Assembly (NCBI RefSeq): GCF_002250565.1
Contig: NZ_NMVJ01000006.1
Coordinates: forward strand, 620,001 to 684,000
Origin: Parenemella sanctibonifatiensis
GTDB lineage: Bacteria; Actinomycetota; Actinomycetes; Propionibacteriales; Propionibacteriaceae
Length of the DNA: 64,000 bases
Direction: 5' to 3'
Every line of letters starts with the position of its first letter. The first letter of the stretch is position 1. The position numbers were made by a program, and so were the translations under genes. Under the pieces are notes generated by a model. It was not told the origin of the DNA and searched no databases. It saw nothing but the letters and a program-made list of their open reading frames with translations. This document shows, piece by piece, positions 1 through 8,861 of the stretch.

Positions 1-2
1 AT

Positions 3-362
3 CCGGGCAGCGTCCAGACCTGTGCAGACCTGATCGCCGCCGCGCCCGCGGTCGTCGCCGGCCAGCCACAGCGTGCCACCGACCAGCCCGAGTCTGCGGT
101 GGCTTGGGGCGATCCGGCAGTGCTGCTGGCCTGCGGCGTGGCGGATCCGCCCGGTTTCGGCCCGACCAGCGAGTGCTACGAGGTCGATGGGATCGGCTGG
201 TACGCCGAACCGGTCGATGGTGCCTACCGCTTCACGACCTTGGACCGTACGCCGCGCATCCAGGTCACGGTGCCGTCGGCATATGAGCCCCAAGCGGCTG
301 TGCTGACCGACCTGTCCGAGGCGATCAGTACGACGATCCCCCAGCAGCGGCCCTGCGTGTGA
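3..362 (+). CDS. DUF3515 family protein, C-terminal part (truncated by window edge)
   Basis: The reading frame is open from the window edge to a TGA and gives about 119 residues. The pattern of a conserved AWGDPAV segment followed by a Cys-Gly, then a TSEC segment and a C-terminal Cys, is typical of the actinobacterial DUF3515 proteins, which are usually secreted or lipid-anchored. The signal sequence would lie outside the window. In many actinobacteria this gene sits beside ddl, as it does here, convergent with it and only 38 bp away. The function is not known; a cell-envelope role is suggested only by the neighbourhood. Confidence 0.75.
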   Translation, partial: PGSVQTCADLIAAAPAVVAGQPQRATDQPESAVAWGDPAVLLACGVADPPGFGPTSECYEVDGIGWYAEPVDGAYRFTTLDRTPRIQVTVPSAYEPQAAVLTDLSEAISTTIPQQRPCV

Positions 363-400
363 TGGGCCCTCCTGGTCTTGGGCCCTGCGGGTGATGCCGC

Positions 401-1537
401 TCAGCGAGGTCCGGCCTCGCGCTGCAGCGCCTGTTCGATGAGCAGGTCGATCAGGTCGGCGTACGCCAGTCCCGACTGCCCCCATGCGTAGGGATACATC
501 GAGAACTCGGTGAAGCCGGGCATCGTGTTGACCTCGTTGAGCAACAGCCGGCCCTTCTCGGTGAGGAAGAAGTCGACCCGCGCCAGACCCTCACAGCCCA
601 ACGCCACGAAGGCGCGGCGAGCCAACCGGTCGATCTCGGCGGCCTGGTCCGAGGTGAGATCTGCTGGCACCTGCATCCGTGCCTTGCCGTTGCCGAGGTA
701 CTTGGTGGTGAAGTCGTAGAACTCCGTCCCCTCCATGACGATCTCGCCGACCGATGCGGTGCGAAGCCCCTGTCGTGGGTCCTGGAGCACGGCGCACTCG
801 ACCTCGCGCGCATTCTCCAGCCCCTGCTCGACGATGACCTTGGCACCCCAGGTGAATGCTTCGTCCAGCGCCGCGGGCAGATCCTCGGCGACACTCACCT
901 TGGAGATGCCAACACTGGAGCCGCCGCGGGCCGGCTTGACGAACACGGGCAGCCCCAGCGCGGCGATCGCGTCCAAGCTGCTGCGCCGGCTCACGGTCCA
1001 GTCCGCCTGGCTCAGCGCGGTGTAGGGCACCATCGGCAGCCCGGCGCCGAGCAACATCCGGTGGGTCGCGTCCTTGTCGAGCGCCACCGCCGAGGCCATC
1101 ACGCCACACCCGACGTACCGCAGCCGCATCAGTTCGAACAGGCCTTGGATCGTGCCGTCCTCCCCCATCGGCCCGTGCAGCAGGGCAAAAGCGACATCGA
1201 TGCGCACCGGATCCGCCAACGTCGAGCCCTGCCGGGTCGCGAGCAGCACGTCCTCGCCGTCACGATGCAGCAAGGCTTCGTCGTGGCCCTGAGCGATCGC
1301 ATCCACGCTGGGCAGCTCATCGCCGGAGGCGCGGAAGGCCGTCACCTCCTCGATCGACAGCCGCAGCCAGCTGCCGCCGGTGGTGATGCCGACCGGGATC
1401 ACGTGGTAGCGCTCGTGGTCCATCGCGCCGAGCACGCCGGCTGCCGTCAAGCACGAAACGGAGTGCTCACCAGCCGCTCCGCCGCACACGAGCAGCACCG
1501 TCGTGGGACGGGAAGCAGAGGTGGTGTCAGCCGACAT
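401..1537 (-). CDS. ddl: D-alanine--D-alanine ligase
   Basis: This 378-residue ATP-grasp enzyme joins two D-alanines in the cytoplasm to make the dipeptide end of the peptidoglycan stem peptide. The N-terminal CGGAAGEHSVS loop, the HGPMGEDGTIQG segment near residue 120, the FVKPARGGSSVGISKV ATP-grasp segment and the C-terminal LLNEVNTMPGFTE motif are all present. The start is an ATG with an AAAGGAG Shine-Dalgarno sequence 4 bases upstream. The length is slightly above the usual 360 residues. It is divergent from the HU gene. The family assignment is secure. Confidence 0.96.
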   Translation of the reverse strand: MSADTTSASRPTTVLLVCGGAAGEHSVSCLTAAGVLGAMDHERYHVIPVGITTGGSWLRLSIEEVTAFRASGDELPSVDAIAQGHDEALLHRDGEDVLLATRQGSTLADPVRIDVAFALLHGPMGEDGTIQGLFELMRLRYVGCGVMASAVALDKDATHRMLLGAGLPMVPYTALSQADWTVSRRSSLDAIAALGLPVFVKPARGGSSVGISKVSVAEDLPAALDEAFTWGAKVIVEQGLENAREVECAVLQDPRQGLRTASVGEIVMEGTEFYDFTTKYLGNGKARMQVPADLTSDQAAEIDRLARRAFVALGCEGLARVDFFLTEKGRLLLNEVNTMPGFTEFSMYPYAWGQSGLAYADLIDLLIEQALQREAGPR

Positions 1538-1747
1538 GGGGCTCCTTTCGACGCCCTAACACTAAGGGCAGTCAACGACATCTCGTGCCGCAGCACAGCC
1601 CCGATCCGACACGACACGCCGGAAAAACCGTCCAAAATCCCCTGCTGGAGCCAATTTCGCCCTAGCGTGGAGGCAGTACCAACCGGTACTCCCTCCCTGA
1701 TGGGCCCCATCGGACCCCCCAGGAGGAACACCAACGAAAGGCAAGTT

Positions 1748-2044
1748 GTGAACAAGGCAGAGCTGATCACCGCACTGGCCGAGCACTACGACGGCAACAA
1801 GGCCGAGGCTGGCCGCGCGCTCGACGCCGTGGTCCAGACCATCACGGCCGCCGTGGTCGACGGCGAGAAGGTCACGATCACCGGCTTTGGCTCGTTCAGC
1901 AAGGGCCACCGCGGCCCGCGCACCGTGCGCAACCCGCGCACCGGCGAGCAGAGCCAGTCCAAGGCAGTCGACTACCCGAAGTTCAGCGCAGGTTCGCTGC
2001 TCAAGGCGTACGTCTCCGGCGAGAAGAAGCTGCCCACCAAGTGA
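1748..2044 (+). CDS. hupB: HU family DNA-binding protein
   Basis: The product is a 98-residue nucleoid protein that bends and compacts DNA as a dimer. The start chosen is the GTG at 1748, giving the classic NKAELITALAE N-terminus; the frame is open further upstream but that part has no HU character and overlaps the divergent ddl. The core signature GFGSFSKGHRGPRTVRNPRTGE near residues 45-66 is intact. Unlike mycobacterial HupB it has no long lysine-rich C-terminal tail; it ends shortly after the core with a few lysines. It stands alone between ddl and leuD, and a strong hairpin terminator follows. Confidence 0.96.
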   Translation: MNKAELITALAEHYDGNKAEAGRALDAVVQTITAAVVDGEKVTITGFGSFSKGHRGPRTVRNPRTGEQSQSKAVDYPKFSAGSLLKAYVSGEKKLPTK

Positions 2045-2085
2045 ATCCCGCTTGAGCGGAGAGCACCCTCACACTTCCCCAGCGC

Positions 2086-2117
2086 AAAACGCGGGCCCCG
2101 GTCGGGGCCCGCGTTTT
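2086..2117 (+). terminator. Rho-independent terminator after the HU gene
   Basis: A perfect 15-bp stem (AAAACGCGGGCCCCG paired with its complement) with a 2-base loop ends in TTTT. It lies 42 bp after the HU stop codon. Because the arms begin with A and end with T it could also stop transcription coming from the other strand, that is from leuD. Confidence 0.93.
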
Positions 2118-2157
2118 CGCGTTGCTGCGGCGTGTGGTGCCGAACTGCGGCTGTCAG

Positions 2158-2751
2158 TCAGGGAGCCGTGGTGACCGGCTTGAAGCCCGGTCGGGTCGCC
2201 TCGAAGTCGGTGATTGACTGCTCATTGCGCAGTGTCAGGCCGATGTCGTCGAGTCCTTCCAGCAGCCGCCAGCGGGTGTAGTCGTCGATCTCGAAGGGGG
2301 TGACCAGGTCACCGCAGGTGATCTGCCGCTCCACCAGGTCGACGCTGATCGCCGTGCCGGGTTCGGCCTCGAGGCGCTTCCACAGCTGCTCCACCACTTC
2401 CTGGGGGACCACGGCCACCAACAGCCCGGCCTTGCCGGCGTTGCCGCGGAAGATGTCACCGAAGCGGGAGCCGATGACGACCTTGAAGCCGTAGTTCTGC
2501 AACGCCCAGACCGCGTGTTCGCGGGAGGAACCGGTGCCGAAGTCGGGTCCGGGGACCAGCACCGAGCCCTGGGCGTACGCCTCCTGATTCAGCACGAAGG
2601 TCGGGTCATTGCGCCAGGCCGCGAACAGGCCGTCCTCGAAACCGGTCCGGGTGACCCGCTTGAGGTAGACGGCGGGGATGATCTGGTCGGTGTCGACGTT
2701 GCTGCGACGCAGCGGCACACCGGTGCCGGTGTGGGTCTCGAACTTCTCCAT
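2158..2751 (-). CDS. leuD: 3-isopropylmalate dehydratase small subunit
   Basis: This 197-residue swivel-domain subunit pairs with LeuC to isomerise 2-isopropylmalate to 3-isopropylmalate in leucine synthesis. The N-terminal [18 protein letters not shown] segment and the [16 protein letters not shown] motif near residue 75 are diagnostic. Its ATG overlaps the leuC stop codon (TGATG), which indicates translational coupling, and an AAGGAGG sequence lies just upstream in leuC. It is the last gene of the leuCD unit. Confidence 0.97.
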   Translation of the reverse strand: MEKFETHTGTGVPLRRSNVDTDQIIPAVYLKRVTRTGFEDGLFAAWRNDPTFVLNQEAYAQGSVLVPGPDFGTGSSREHAVWALQNYGFKVVIGSRFGDIFRGNAGKAGLLVAVVPQEVVEQLWKRLEAEPGTAISVDLVERQITCGDLVTPFEIDDYTRWRLLEGLDDIGLTLRNEQSITDFEATRPGFKPVTTAP

Positions 2752-4262
2752 CAGGAGGCCTCCTTGGCGGGCGCGGTCGGGAAGAGCGTGGGCGATCCGG
2801 GCTGGCGCGGCGTGGCAGGGCCGGCCGGGCCCAGATCGGACGGCGCGGACAGCGTGCCGCGGACGGCTGTCGCAGCCGCCACCGACGGGGAAACCAGGTG
2901 GGTACGCCCACCCTTGCCCTGCCGGCCTTCGAAGTTACGGTTGGAGGTCGAGGCGGCCCGCTCGCCGGGGCTGAGCTGGTCGGGGTTCATGCCCAGACAC
3001 ATGGAGCAGCCGGCGCCACGCCATTCGGCGCCGGCATTGAGGAAGACCGTGTGCAGGCCCTCGGCCTCGGCCTCGATGCGGACTCGTGCCGAACCGGGCA
3101 CCACCAGCATCCGTACGCCGTCGGCGACGGTGCGACCCTCGAGCACGCTGGCGGCCAACCGCAGGTCCTCGATGCGGCCGTTGGTGCAGGAGCCGAGGAA
3201 GACGGTGTCCACAGCGATCTCGCGCATCGGCGTACCGGCCTCGAGATCCATGTAGGTCAGCGCCCGCTCGGCAGCTGACTTCTCCGAGTCGTCACCGAAG
3301 TCCTCGGGGTGCGGCACCGAACCGGCCAGCGGCACACCCTGGCCGGGGTTGGTGCCCCAGGTCACGAACGGGCTCAGCTCGGACGCATCCAGATCGACCT
3401 CGAGGTCGAAGCGTGCGCCCTCATCGGTGCGCAGGGTCTTCCAGTAGGCCACCGCCTCGTCCCAGTCGGCGCCGCGGGGCGCATGGGGACGGCCCTCGAT
3501 GTAGGCGAACGTCTTCTCGTCGGGAGCAACCATGCCGGCCTTGGCGCCCCACTCGATCGACATGTTGCAGATCGTCATCCGGCCCTCCATCGACATGTTC
3601 TCGATGGTGCTGCCGCGATACTCGACGATGTGCCCGGCGCCGCCGCCGGTGCCGACCTTGCTGATCAGGGCGAGCACAACGTCCTTGGGGGTGACCCCCT
3701 CGGGCAGGTCGCCGTTGATGTTGACGGCCATGGTCTTGGGGCGGCTCTGCGGCAGCGTCTGGGTCGCCAGAACGTGCTCCACCTCGGAGGTGCCGATACC
3801 GAAGGCCAGCGCACCGAACGCGCCATGGGTGGAGGTGTGGGAGTCGCCGCACACGATGGTGGCGCCGGGCTGGGTGAGGCCCAGCTGCGGGCCGATGATG
3901 TGCACCACGCCTTGGTCCGGGTCGCCCAGCGAGTGGATCGGGACACCGAACTCCTTGGCGTTCTTGCGCAAGGTGTCGACCTGCAACCGCGACACCGGAT
4001 CGGCGATCGGCTGGTCGATGTTCAGGGTCGGGATGTTGTGATCCTCTGTCGCCAGAGTCCGGTCCGGACGACGTACCGGACGACCGGCCTGCCGCAGCCC
4101 GTCGAAGGCCTGCGGGCTGGTGACCTCGTGCACGAGGTGCAGGTCGATGTAGAGGAGATCCGGCTCCCCCTGTGCCTGGCGTACGACGTGGTCGTCCCAG
4201 ATCTTGTCGCTGAGCGTCCGCGGCGACTGCGCGGTGTCGTTCGGACCTGCTGGAGCGGTCAC
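2751..4262 (-). CDS. leuC: 3-isopropylmalate dehydratase large subunit
   Basis: This is the aconitase-family large subunit, carrying the [4Fe-4S] cluster, of about 503 residues. The cluster cysteines are visible in [14 protein letters not shown] and in [12 protein letters not shown], and [14 protein letters not shown] near residue 140 is typical of the family. The frame is open 45 bp further upstream, but the GTG at 4262 is preceded by GGGAGGG at good spacing and is preferred. It is transcribed divergently from an IclR-type regulator, an arrangement known in actinobacteria for leucine-responsive control of leuCD. Confidence 0.96.
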   Translation of the reverse strand: MTAPAGPNDTAQSPRTLSDKIWDDHVVRQAQGEPDLLYIDLHLVHEVTSPQAFDGLRQAGRPVRRPDRTLATEDHNIPTLNIDQPIADPVSRLQVDTLRKNAKEFGVPIHSLGDPDQGVVHIIGPQLGLTQPGATIVCGDSHTSTHGAFGALAFGIGTSEVEHVLATQTLPQSRPKTMAVNINGDLPEGVTPKDVVLALISKVGTGGGAGHIVEYRGSTIENMSMEGRMTICNMSIEWGAKAGMVAPDEKTFAYIEGRPHAPRGADWDEAVAYWKTLRTDEGARFDLEVDLDASELSPFVTWGTNPGQGVPLAGSVPHPEDFGDDSEKSAAERALTYMDLEAGTPMREIAVDTVFLGSCTNGRIEDLRLAASVLEGRTVADGVRMLVVPGSARVRIEAEAEGLHTVFLNAGAEWRGAGCSMCLGMNPDQLSPGERAASTSNRNFEGRQGKGGRTHLVSPSVAAATAVRGTLSAPSDLGPAGPATPRQPGSPTLFPTAPAKEAS

Positions 4263-4336
4263 AATTCCCTCCCAAATTCGCTGAACAGAGCGATCATGCA
4301 CTTGCATATCAAAGCCTGAGACGGCAATCTTACAGT
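4263..4336. promoter_or_regulatory. leuC / IclR-regulator divergent promoter region
   Basis: This 74-bp gap must carry both promoters and probably the operator of the IclR-type regulator. For the rightward gene a TTGCAT and a CAATCT separated by 17 bp are visible, the latter 6 bp before the ATG, which would make the regulator transcript essentially leaderless. No convincing perfect palindrome was found for the operator. The assignment rests mostly on gene arrangement. Confidence 0.5.
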
Positions 4337-5065
4337 ATGGACGAATCTTCGAGCGGCGTGGGTGTCCTCGACAAGGCTGCGCTGGTGCTGTCAGCCCTCG
4401 AGACCGGCCCGACGACCTTGGCCGGACTGGTCACCTCGACGGGTCTGGCCCGACCCACCGCGCACCGGCTGGCCGTCGCGCTGGAACACCACCGCCTGGT
4501 TGGCCGTGACATCCAGGGCCGCTTCGTGCTCGGCCCCCGACTGGCCGAGCTGGCCAGCGCCGCCGGCGAGGACCGCCTGCTCGCCACCGCCGGGCCCGTC
4601 CTGGCGCGACTGCGCGACATCACCGGCGAATCCGCCCAACTCTTCCGCCGTCAGGGCGATCATCGCATCTGCATCGCCGCGGCCGAGCGCGCCTCGGGGC
4701 TGCGCGACACCGTGCCGGTCGGCAGCCAGCTGACGATGACCGCCGGCTCGGCCGCTCAGGTGCTGCTGGCCTGGGAGGACCCCGAGCGGATGCAACGCGG
4801 CTTGGACGGTTCCACCTTCTCAGCGGTCGCCTTGGCCAATGTACGCCGACGCGGCTGGGCCCAGTCGGTCGGCGAACGCGAGGCGGGCGTCGCGTCGGTG
4901 TCCTCGCCGGTGCGCTCACCCTCGGGCAAAGTCCTGGCCGCCGTCAGTGTCTCCGGCCCGATCGAACGTCTCACCCGCCAGCCCGGCCGGGCCCACGCCC
5001 CCGCCGTGATGGCCGCGGCCGACCGCCTGTCAGAGGTGCTGCGCCGCTCGGGCGGCGACAGCTGA
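4337..5065 (+). CDS. IclR family transcriptional regulator (probable leuCD regulator)
   Basis: The 242-residue protein has an N-terminal winged helix-turn-helix (about residues 8-60, with [20 protein letters not shown]) and a C-terminal IclR effector-binding domain. It is the actinobacterial LtbR/NdgR type by position, divergent from leuC, and by its short N-terminus. In relatives such proteins control leuCD and other amino-acid genes. No Shine-Dalgarno is visible before the ATG. The ligand cannot be read from the sequence. The family call is firm; the target genes are inferred from position. Confidence 0.9.
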   Translation: MDESSSGVGVLDKAALVLSALETGPTTLAGLVTSTGLARPTAHRLAVALEHHRLVGRDIQGRFVLGPRLAELASAAGEDRLLATAGPVLARLRDITGESAQLFRRQGDHRICIAAAERASGLRDTVPVGSQLTMTAGSAAQVLLAWEDPERMQRGLDGSTFSAVALANVRRRGWAQSVGEREAGVASVSSPVRSPSGKVLAAVSVSGPIERLTRQPGRAHAPAVMAAADRLSEVLRRSGGDS

Positions 5066-5098
5066 GGCGTACGCCCGTTCCCCACGTGCACAACACCT

Positions 5099-5155
5099 GG
5101 ATGCTGTAGTTGTGCAGGCAGGATCCCCGATCTGACCTGCACAACTACAGCATCC
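5099..5155. repeat. Intergenic inverted repeat, 20-bp perfect arms
   Basis: Two perfectly complementary 20-base arms (5099-5118, beginning GGATGCTGTAG, and 5136-5155) flank a 17-base centre. A third partial copy of the TGCACAAC core lies just before the left arm at about 5087. There is no T-run, so it is not an obvious Rho-independent terminator, though it could end transcription of the regulator. It may be a dispersed intergenic repeat; only one full copy is present in this window. Confidence 0.8.
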
Positions 5156-5260
5156 TGAGGTTCTGCCGCAGGTCGGTCCAACGCGGGCTTCACGTGTACC
5201 CGCTTGCGATCTGCTGCGTACGCCACGCTGCTCGACGTCGAGCCCACTCCCCCAGAAATG

Positions 5261-5291
5261 CCGAAAACCCCCACGGAATGGGGGTTTTCGG
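5261..5291 (-). terminator. Terminator of the tRNA-Gln/tRNA-Glu unit
   Basis: A 13-bp perfect stem CCGAAAACCCCCA with a 5-base loop lies 5 bases past the 3' end of tRNA-Glu. Read on the minus strand the second arm contains GGGGGTTTTC, as expected of an intrinsic terminator. The symmetrical sequence could act on both strands. Confidence 0.85.
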
Positions 5292-5296
5292 AGTTG

Positions 5297-5369
5297 TAGC
5301 CCCGACGGGATTCGAACCCGCGCTACCGCCTTGAGAGGGCGGCGTGCTAGGCCGCTACACAACGGGGCC
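5297..5369 (-). tRNA. tRNA-Glu (anticodon CTC)
   Basis: The 73-nt cloverleaf has a 7-bp acceptor stem (GGCCCCG with CGGGGCT, one G-U pair), an anticodon stem CCGCC/GGCGG around the loop CTCTCAA and a TTCGAAT T-loop. The anticodon is CUC, reading GAG. CCA is not encoded. It lies 75 bp downstream of tRNA-Gln and is probably cotranscribed with it. Confidence 0.95.
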
Positions 5370-5444
5370 AGGTGGGATCCTCAGCGACCTGAGGACAACC
5401 GTTACAGTTTACCAACTTGGTTGACGCTGCTGCAACATTTCCCG

Positions 5445-5516
5445 CTGGGGTACTAGGACTCGAACCTAGAACAACTGAACCAGAATCAGCCGTGTTGCCA
5501 ATTACACCATACCCCA
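5445..5516 (-). tRNA. tRNA-Gln (anticodon CTG)
   Basis: The 72-nt cloverleaf has an acceptor stem TGGGGTA/TACCCCA, a TTCTGGT anticodon loop giving anticodon CUG (reads CAG), and a TTCGAGT T-loop. The T-A first pair of the acceptor is typical of tRNA-Gln. It is the upstream member of a two-tRNA unit on the minus strand. Confidence 0.95.
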
Positions 5517-5562
5517 CAGAGCCCGCCTCGAACCGAAATTCACGGCGGGGCAACGGCACGTA

Positions 5563-5592
5563 ACATTAGTGGGTCAGCGGCGCTCAACACAA
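5563..5592 (-). promoter_or_regulatory. Predicted promoter of the tRNA-Gln/tRNA-Glu unit
   Basis: On the minus strand a TTGTGT (5587-5592) and a TAATGT (5563-5568) are separated by 18 bp, about 46 bp upstream of tRNA-Gln. The same TAATGT -10 hexamer occurs in two of the three rRNA promoters of this window. The site overlaps nothing coding; the CPBP gene ends at 5600. Confidence 0.6.
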
Positions 5593-5599
5593 ATTGAGC

Positions 5600-6571
5600 T
5601 CAGCCAGCCCGCCGCTTCGACAGCCCCGGCGTCGCTGCGGTGGCGCGGAGCGCATGAGCATCCACTCTCGCGGTGAGTTTGTACGCCCGCGCCACCAGCA
5701 ACACCGCAAGCCCGACCGCACCGAACATCGCGATGTCGGCCATGGCGTCCTGGGCGCTGAGTTCGGACAGGCCCCGCAGGTCGGACATGGTGCCGCCAGC
5801 GATCGCCCAGCCGAAGGCCGACCAGTTGTTGGCGACGTGGGCAGCGATGGCAGCCTCGAGCCCGCCGGTGATGATCACCAGAGTGGCCGCCAGCATGCCG
5901 AAGGCGAACCGGTCCAGCAGCAGCCAGACGTTCTGGCTGCCGTGCAGCAGCGCGAAGATCAGTGAGGACAGCACCGCCGCGATCCACTTGTCCCCCACGC
6001 CGCCGGCCATCGACTGGAGCAGGAAGCCACGGAAGACGAACTCCTCGCCGGCCGCCTGGAACGGCGTGACGAGGATGAGCACGATCACGAAAGCCCACCA
6101 GCCCGGCGCGGGGGCGATCTGGATCTGTTGGCCGTCGGCGTACATCACCGCGAAGTTGACCAGGTTCATCACGACCAGCGCGACCACGGTCGCGACGATC
6201 AGGTAACGCCACCGCACACCCGGATGTACCGAGACCGCCCAGCGCGGGTCACGGCGGTACCAGTACCGCACGAAGAGCAGACACAGCGGCACCAGCAGCG
6301 CCAACGCCAAGTGGCTGGCGAGCATGCCGGTGACGATCTCGTAATTGGCTGCGCGCTCGGACCAGGCGGCGTAGTCCTCACCGCCGCCGGTGAGGGCATA
6401 CCCGAGTCCCAGCACGACACTCGGGACCACGGTCAGGACAACGAAATAGCCGGCCAGTCCGAGGATGCCGCCCACCAACAGCCGCACCCGGTCGGCAGCG
6501 GTGTCGCCCAACAGGTCCGTGAAGCCGCCCCCCAGATTGGGGGACGCGACGTCTGGAATGCGATCAGCCAT
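5600..6571 (-). CDS. CPBP family intramembrane glutamic endopeptidase
   Basis: The 323-residue protein is strongly hydrophobic with about eight membrane segments. The three motifs of the CPBP (CAAX protease and bacteriocin-processing) family are present: EEFVFR (EExxxR), FALLH (FxxxH) and HVANN (HxxxN). The family includes Rce1-like proteases and proteins of unknown substrate. Its start overlaps the end of the upstream FAA-hydrolase gene by 8 bp, so the two are probably one operon, although no functional link is obvious. The substrate is unknown. Confidence 0.9.
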   Translation of the reverse strand: MADRIPDVASPNLGGGFTDLLGDTAADRVRLLVGGILGLAGYFVVLTVVPSVVLGLGYALTGGGEDYAAWSERAANYEIVTGMLASHLALALLVPLCLLFVRYWYRRDPRWAVSVHPGVRWRYLIVATVVALVVMNLVNFAVMYADGQQIQIAPAPGWWAFVIVLILVTPFQAAGEEFVFRGFLLQSMAGGVGDKWIAAVLSSLIFALLHGSQNVWLLLDRFAFGMLAATLVIITGGLEAAIAAHVANNWSAFGWAIAGGTMSDLRGLSELSAQDAMADIAMFGAVGLAVLLVARAYKLTARVDAHALRATAATPGLSKRRAG

Positions 6572-7376
6572 CGACTGGGCTGTCCCCCACGAACGGATTG
6601 GTGAGGGTGCCCAGACCGGTCACGGTGATGCTGCACTCGTCGCCAGGTCCGATCGGGCCGACGCCGGCCGGAGTGCCGGTGAGGATGACATCACCGGGCA
6701 GCAGGGTGGTCCATTGGCTGATCCACACGATCTGGTCGACGATCGAACGGACCATGTCACGGGTGTTGCCCTGCTGCCGCACCTCGCCGTTCACCGTCGT
6801 CGTGATGTCGAGGTTGCTGGCCTCCTCGACGCTGAGATGGGTGATGAGGTAGGGCCCAAGCGGGCAGAACGTGTCCGCACCCTTGGCGCGGCTCCACTGG
6901 CTGTCGGATGCCTGCCAGTCGCGGGCAGTGATGTCGTTGGCGATCGTGTAGCCCAGGATCACCTCGGGCACCCGTTCGGCCGGGACCTGTTTGCAGACCC
7001 GACCGATCACCACGGCCAACTCGCCCTCGAAGCTGAGTTCGGTGCTGCCGGCGGGTCGGACCACGGCCTCACCAGGACCGATCACCGAGGTGTTGGGCTT
7101 GAAGAAGACCAACGGCTCGGCCGGCACTTCGTTGCCCATCTCAGTGGCGTGGGCGGCGTAGTTGCGGCCCACCCCGAGCACCTTGGAGCGTGGGATCACC
7201 GGTGCGAGCAGTCGCACCTCAGTCAGCGGCACCCGTTCCCCGGTGTACTGCACCTGGCCGGCGGCCGGGTCCCCGGTCAGGAAGCTGGCGGTCTCGGGAT
7301 GGTCCCCGTTGTCCTCCGCCAACTCGATGACGGCGTATCGGGGCTGGTCCCCGCTGGCGACTCGAGCGATGCGCAT
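6564..7376 (-). CDS. Fumarylacetoacetate hydrolase family protein
   Basis: The 270-residue protein has the FAH C-terminal fold, with the metal-binding E of SFEGELAVVIG, the YTIANDITARDWQ segment and the TGTPAGVGPIGPGDE motif near the C-terminus. Members hydrolyse or decarboxylate acylpyruvates and oxaloacetate-like diketo acids; the exact substrate cannot be told. In actinobacteria this gene often lies near gltX and the leu genes, consistent with the position here. The ATG has no Shine-Dalgarno; instead TAGGAT lies 6 bp before it, suggesting a leaderless transcript. Confidence 0.92.
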   Translation of the reverse strand: MRIARVASGDQPRYAVIELAEDNGDHPETASFLTGDPAAGQVQYTGERVPLTEVRLLAPVIPRSKVLGVGRNYAAHATEMGNEVPAEPLVFFKPNTSVIGPGEAVVRPAGSTELSFEGELAVVIGRVCKQVPAERVPEVILGYTIANDITARDWQASDSQWSRAKGADTFCPLGPYLITHLSVEEASNLDITTTVNGEVRQQGNTRDMVRSIVDQIVWISQWTTLLPGDVILTGTPAGVGPIGPGDECSITVTGLGTLTNPFVGDSPVDG

Positions 7377-7467
7377 GTGGCGATCCTAGCGGCGGTCGAC
7401 CGGCGGACCGATCCCTGCTGAGGGCTGGTCGCTGCCACGATGGTGGAATCCAGGAGGGAGGCCATCC

Positions 7468-8121
7468 ATGCATTCCGACCAGTCGCAACCCGACCCGAGC
7501 CGCAGCTACCGCACCCTCGCCCTCGGCACCCGGTCCGTCGCGGAGACCGAGGTACGCCGATCCCGCTTCCTGGCCGTCGTACGCCGGGTGCCGGACGAAC
7601 CGGCCGCCCGCGCCATGATCGAGCAACTGCGGGTTACCCACCGGGATGCCCGGCACCACTGCAGCGCCTTCATCCTGGGGCCGGAGCCGAGCACGGAGCG
7701 GTCCAACGACGACGGCGAACCAAGCGGCACCGCAGGCAAGCCGATGCTGGAGGTGTTGCGGGGGCAGGGGCTCAGCGATGTCGCGGCGGTCGTGGTGCGG
7801 TGGTTCGGCGGCACCAAGCTGGGCACCGGCGGGCTGGTGCGGGCGTACGCTGAGGCCGTCCAGCAGGCGCTGGCCAGCGCGTCGTTGGTGACCAGACATG
7901 AGGTCGGTCATTACGAACTCCAGCTCTCCCACGCAGACGCGGGCCGGGTGGAGTCGGCCCTGCGCGCGGGCGAGGTCGAGGTGCTCGGCGTACGCCACGG
8001 TGAGCAGGCAGTGTTGGAACTGGCCACCAACCAAGAGGCGGCATTGGTGAGTCAGGTACGCGAACTCACCGCTGGGGCCGCGTCACCAACCAAGCTGGGC
8101 ACGATCTGGGTGGACGGCTGA
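7468..8121 (+). CDS. YigZ / IMPACT (UPF0029) family protein
   Basis: The 217-residue protein has the N-terminal UPF0029 fold, with RSRFLAVV, the HHCSAF segment, DDGEPSGTAGKPML and VRWFGGTKLGTGGLVRAY, followed by a smaller C-terminal domain. The fold resembles translation factor domain IV, and the yeast and mammalian relatives regulate Gcn2, but the bacterial role is unsettled. The ATG follows GGAGG with good spacing. It is a single gene between divergent and convergent neighbours. Confidence 0.93.
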   Translation: MHSDQSQPDPSRSYRTLALGTRSVAETEVRRSRFLAVVRRVPDEPAARAMIEQLRVTHRDARHHCSAFILGPEPSTERSNDDGEPSGTAGKPMLEVLRGQGLSDVAAVVVRWFGGTKLGTGGLVRAYAEAVQQALASASLVTRHEVGHYELQLSHADAGRVESALRAGEVEVLGVRHGEQAVLELATNQEAALVSQVRELTAGAASPTKLGTIWVDG

Positions 8122-8134
8122 GCGCCGAGGACAC

Positions 8135-8803
8135 TCAGGCTTCGAGCTGGTGAGGCGCGTCGCCTGATTCCTTGAGTGCCTTGGCGAGGGCGTTGCGCTC
8201 GAACCAGCCGGCGCCGCGGATCGTGAAGCTACCCATCCCCATCTTGCCGTGGGCCACCAGGATCGGGCAGCCCGGTTGCGGGGTGTGGGCGGCCTTGTTG
8301 GTGACCGATCCCCATGACTTGTTGAGGCGGTCGAGGTTGGCGGCCCACCCCTCAGGGACGACGATGGTGATACTGCCCATCACGCCCTCCACCTCCAGAT
8401 CGATGACGTCAGCCGACGCTTGGGCACGCAGGCAGTTGAGTTTGATCTCGCCCATCCCGCCGTCCAGGCGCAGAAAGGGCGGCAGGGTCCAGACACCGTC
8501 ACGCTTCTCGCTGTCCCAGCCGGCGCGGATGACCAGTGGATCATCAAGGGAATAACCAGGCTCGGTCAGCGGGGAGAGCTGTGCCGTCCGGGTACGCGGT
8601 TCCTGCATCGCCGAGGGAGGTGGCACGGGCAGGTCGGCCACCAGCGGGTCCAGGTCAGCGTAGACCTTGGCCGCCAACGCCTTCTCGACGCGTTCCGCCT
8701 GTTCCTCCATCGTGATCCGCCCCTCGGCGGCCGCCTTCTGCAGGACCTCGACCACGCGGTCCCGCTCGGCATGTCCAATTCTCATCTGCGCCGCGTCAGC
8801 CAT
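8135..8803 (-). CDS. DUF1707 domain protein with LiaF-like C-terminus
   Basis: Of 222 residues, the first 55 or so form the DUF1707 domain (MRIGHAERDRVVEVLQ through the QAERVEKALAAKVYADLD segment), common in actinobacteria and often fused to membrane or sensor parts. The C-terminal half with repeated short beta strands (INLNCLRA-like, VEGVMGSITIVVPEGW) resembles the LiaF/cell-wall-stress domain. No membrane segment is evident. TACCAT lies 6 bp before the ATG, so the transcript is probably leaderless. The function is unknown. Confidence 0.85.
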   Translation of the reverse strand: MADAAQMRIGHAERDRVVEVLQKAAAEGRITMEEQAERVEKALAAKVYADLDPLVADLPVPPPSAMQEPRTRTAQLSPLTEPGYSLDDPLVIRAGWDSEKRDGVWTLPPFLRLDGGMGEIKLNCLRAQASADVIDLEVEGVMGSITIVVPEGWAANLDRLNKSWGSVTNKAAHTPQPGCPILVAHGKMGMGSFTIRGAGWFERNALAKALKESGDAPHQLEA

Positions 8804-8861
8804 GGCTGCATGGTAGCCAAGGCCCGGACGAGCCTCAGGCGCGGCAACGCCAGTCCGCTGA

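Noticed and set aside
5110-5334. 74-residue open frame between the IclR-type gene and tRNA-Glu
   Set aside because: It crosses the inverted repeat, the terminator and part of the tRNA and has no coding character.
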